Shown in pieces: positions 5,687 through 6,011 of a DNA stretch of 6,011 bases. Each line of letters starts with the position of its first letter. Position 1 is the first letter of the stretch. Under the pieces are notes generated by a model. That model was not told the origin of the DNA. It searched no databases and saw nothing but the letters and a program-made list of their open reading frames with translations. Source of the stretch: Microcaldota archaeon (GTDB taxonomy: Archaea; Iainarchaeota; Iainarchaeia; JAADDC01); contig JALTCQ010000106.1 in NCBI GenBank assembly GCA_027074515.1, positions 1 through 6,011 on the forward strand, written 5' to 3'. Both the position numbers and the translations under genes were made by a program.

Positions 5687-6011
5687 TGGAAACCCTCCGA
5701 CAAGACTGATTTCAAGACTTCCGGGCCGCCAGAACGAAGGATGCGCCCGTCACGCATTACGTACACGCGATCCACGTGAACGTAGTCCAGTATATGTGGA
5801 TTATGGGAGATCAGGAGAATACCTTTTCCAGAAGCGCGGAGATCGTTGATTATACCTGCAAAAAGCTTAAGACCGTCCACGTCAACGCCGCTATCAATTT
5901 CATCGAGCAGAACGTACTTCTTATCGAGGAAGAGAGCTTGCAGAAGCTCAGAACGCTTTCTCTCGCCACCAGAAAAACCGACGTTCAGGGGACGAGAGAG
6001 GTACGATGGAT
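5683..6011 (-). CDS. sufC: SufC, ABC-type ATPase of the SUF system (partial, N-terminus beyond the window)
   Basis: The frame is open from the window edge (first full codon at 6009-6007) to a TGA at 5685-5683, giving the last 108 residues. SufC is a soluble ABC ATPase that binds SufB and SufD and drives the conformational change needed for cluster assembly. Visible motifs are the ABC signature in NVGFSGGERKRSE (SGGER at 5973-5959); Walker B with D-loop, YVLLDEIDSGVDVDGLK (5916-5866, catalytic Glu at 5901-5899); and the H-loop in LLISHNPHIL (His at 5805-5803). The LDE-DSG-D-D-LK pattern is characteristic of SufC rather than of transport ABC proteins. Walker A lies outside the window. The end overlaps sufB by 4 bases. 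The operon promoter must lie upstream, outside the window, so its regulation cannot be judged. Confidence 0.96.
   Translation of the reverse strand, partial: PSYLSRPLNVGFSGGERKRSELLQALFLDKKYVLLDEIDSGVDVDGLKLFAGIINDLRASGKGILLISHNPHILDYVHVDRVYVMRDGRILRSGGPEVLKSVLSEGFQ
5693..5698 (-). promoter_or_regulatory. Ribosome binding site that decides the GTG start of sufB
   Basis: On the - strand, GGAGGG lies 6 bases before GTG (5686-5684). It is the strongest Shine-Dalgarno sequence in the window and justifies the non-ATG start. It lies within the end of sufC. Confidence 0.7.

Noticed and set aside
5683..5880. 65-residue stand-alone small protein starting at GTG 5880
   Set aside because: The frame stays open upstream to the window edge and encodes the SufC ABC signature and Walker B, so this is only the tail of SufC.
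1..6011. CRISPR arrays, insertion sequences, tRNA or rRNA genes
   Set aside because: No direct repeats with spacers, no inverted terminal repeats or transposase frames, and no tRNA- or rRNA-like segments were seen. Almost all bases are accounted for by the seven clear coding sequences.

Overview
The window is almost completely coding and holds two operons that converge tail to tail. Nearly every gene concerns iron-sulfur clusters or metal handling. An archaeal source is the best reading, by inference. The first gene of the + operon has no Shine-Dalgarno sequence but has a TATA-like TTTAAA centred about 26 bases before its ATG, as expected for a leaderless archaeal transcript. A T-tract without an obvious hairpin lies just upstream. 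Internal genes instead carry GGTGA, GGTGAT or GGAGGG motifs and overlap by 1 to 7 bases. No 16S or other phylogenetic marker is present, so the phylum cannot be named.

Region 1-121: possibly the last codons of an upstream + strand gene (stop at 62-64), then a T-tract terminator and the promoter of the next operon.

Region 122-3382 (+): four tightly coupled genes. They are a small NifX/NifB-C-type (dinitrogenase FeMo-cofactor family) protein with a Gly/Arg-rich tail; a six-TM cation diffusion facilitator (CDF) with a second NifX-like domain fused to its C-terminus; and two tandem MinD/Mrp-type P-loop ATPases with an inserted ferredoxin-like domain. The first ATPase keeps all eight cluster cysteines. 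The second keeps exactly the four that would ligate one [4Fe-4S] cluster. No nitrogenase structural genes are present. The set resembles the ATPase plus NifX-type protein part of the Desulfovibrio orange-protein (ORP) system, here with a metal transporter added.

Region 3351-6011 (-): sufC (3' part only), sufB and sufD, joined by 4-base overlaps. This is a SUF Fe-S assembly operon read toward the first operon. The sufD 3' end overlaps the last + strand gene by 32 bases, antisense.

Together: SufBCD would build Fe-S clusters. The MinD/Mrp-like ATPases could carry or insert clusters, or drive assembly of a special metal cluster. The NifX-type protein could hold such a cluster, and the CDF-NifX fusion could link cytosolic metal status to metal export. 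The functional link between the two operons is inferred from position and theme only.
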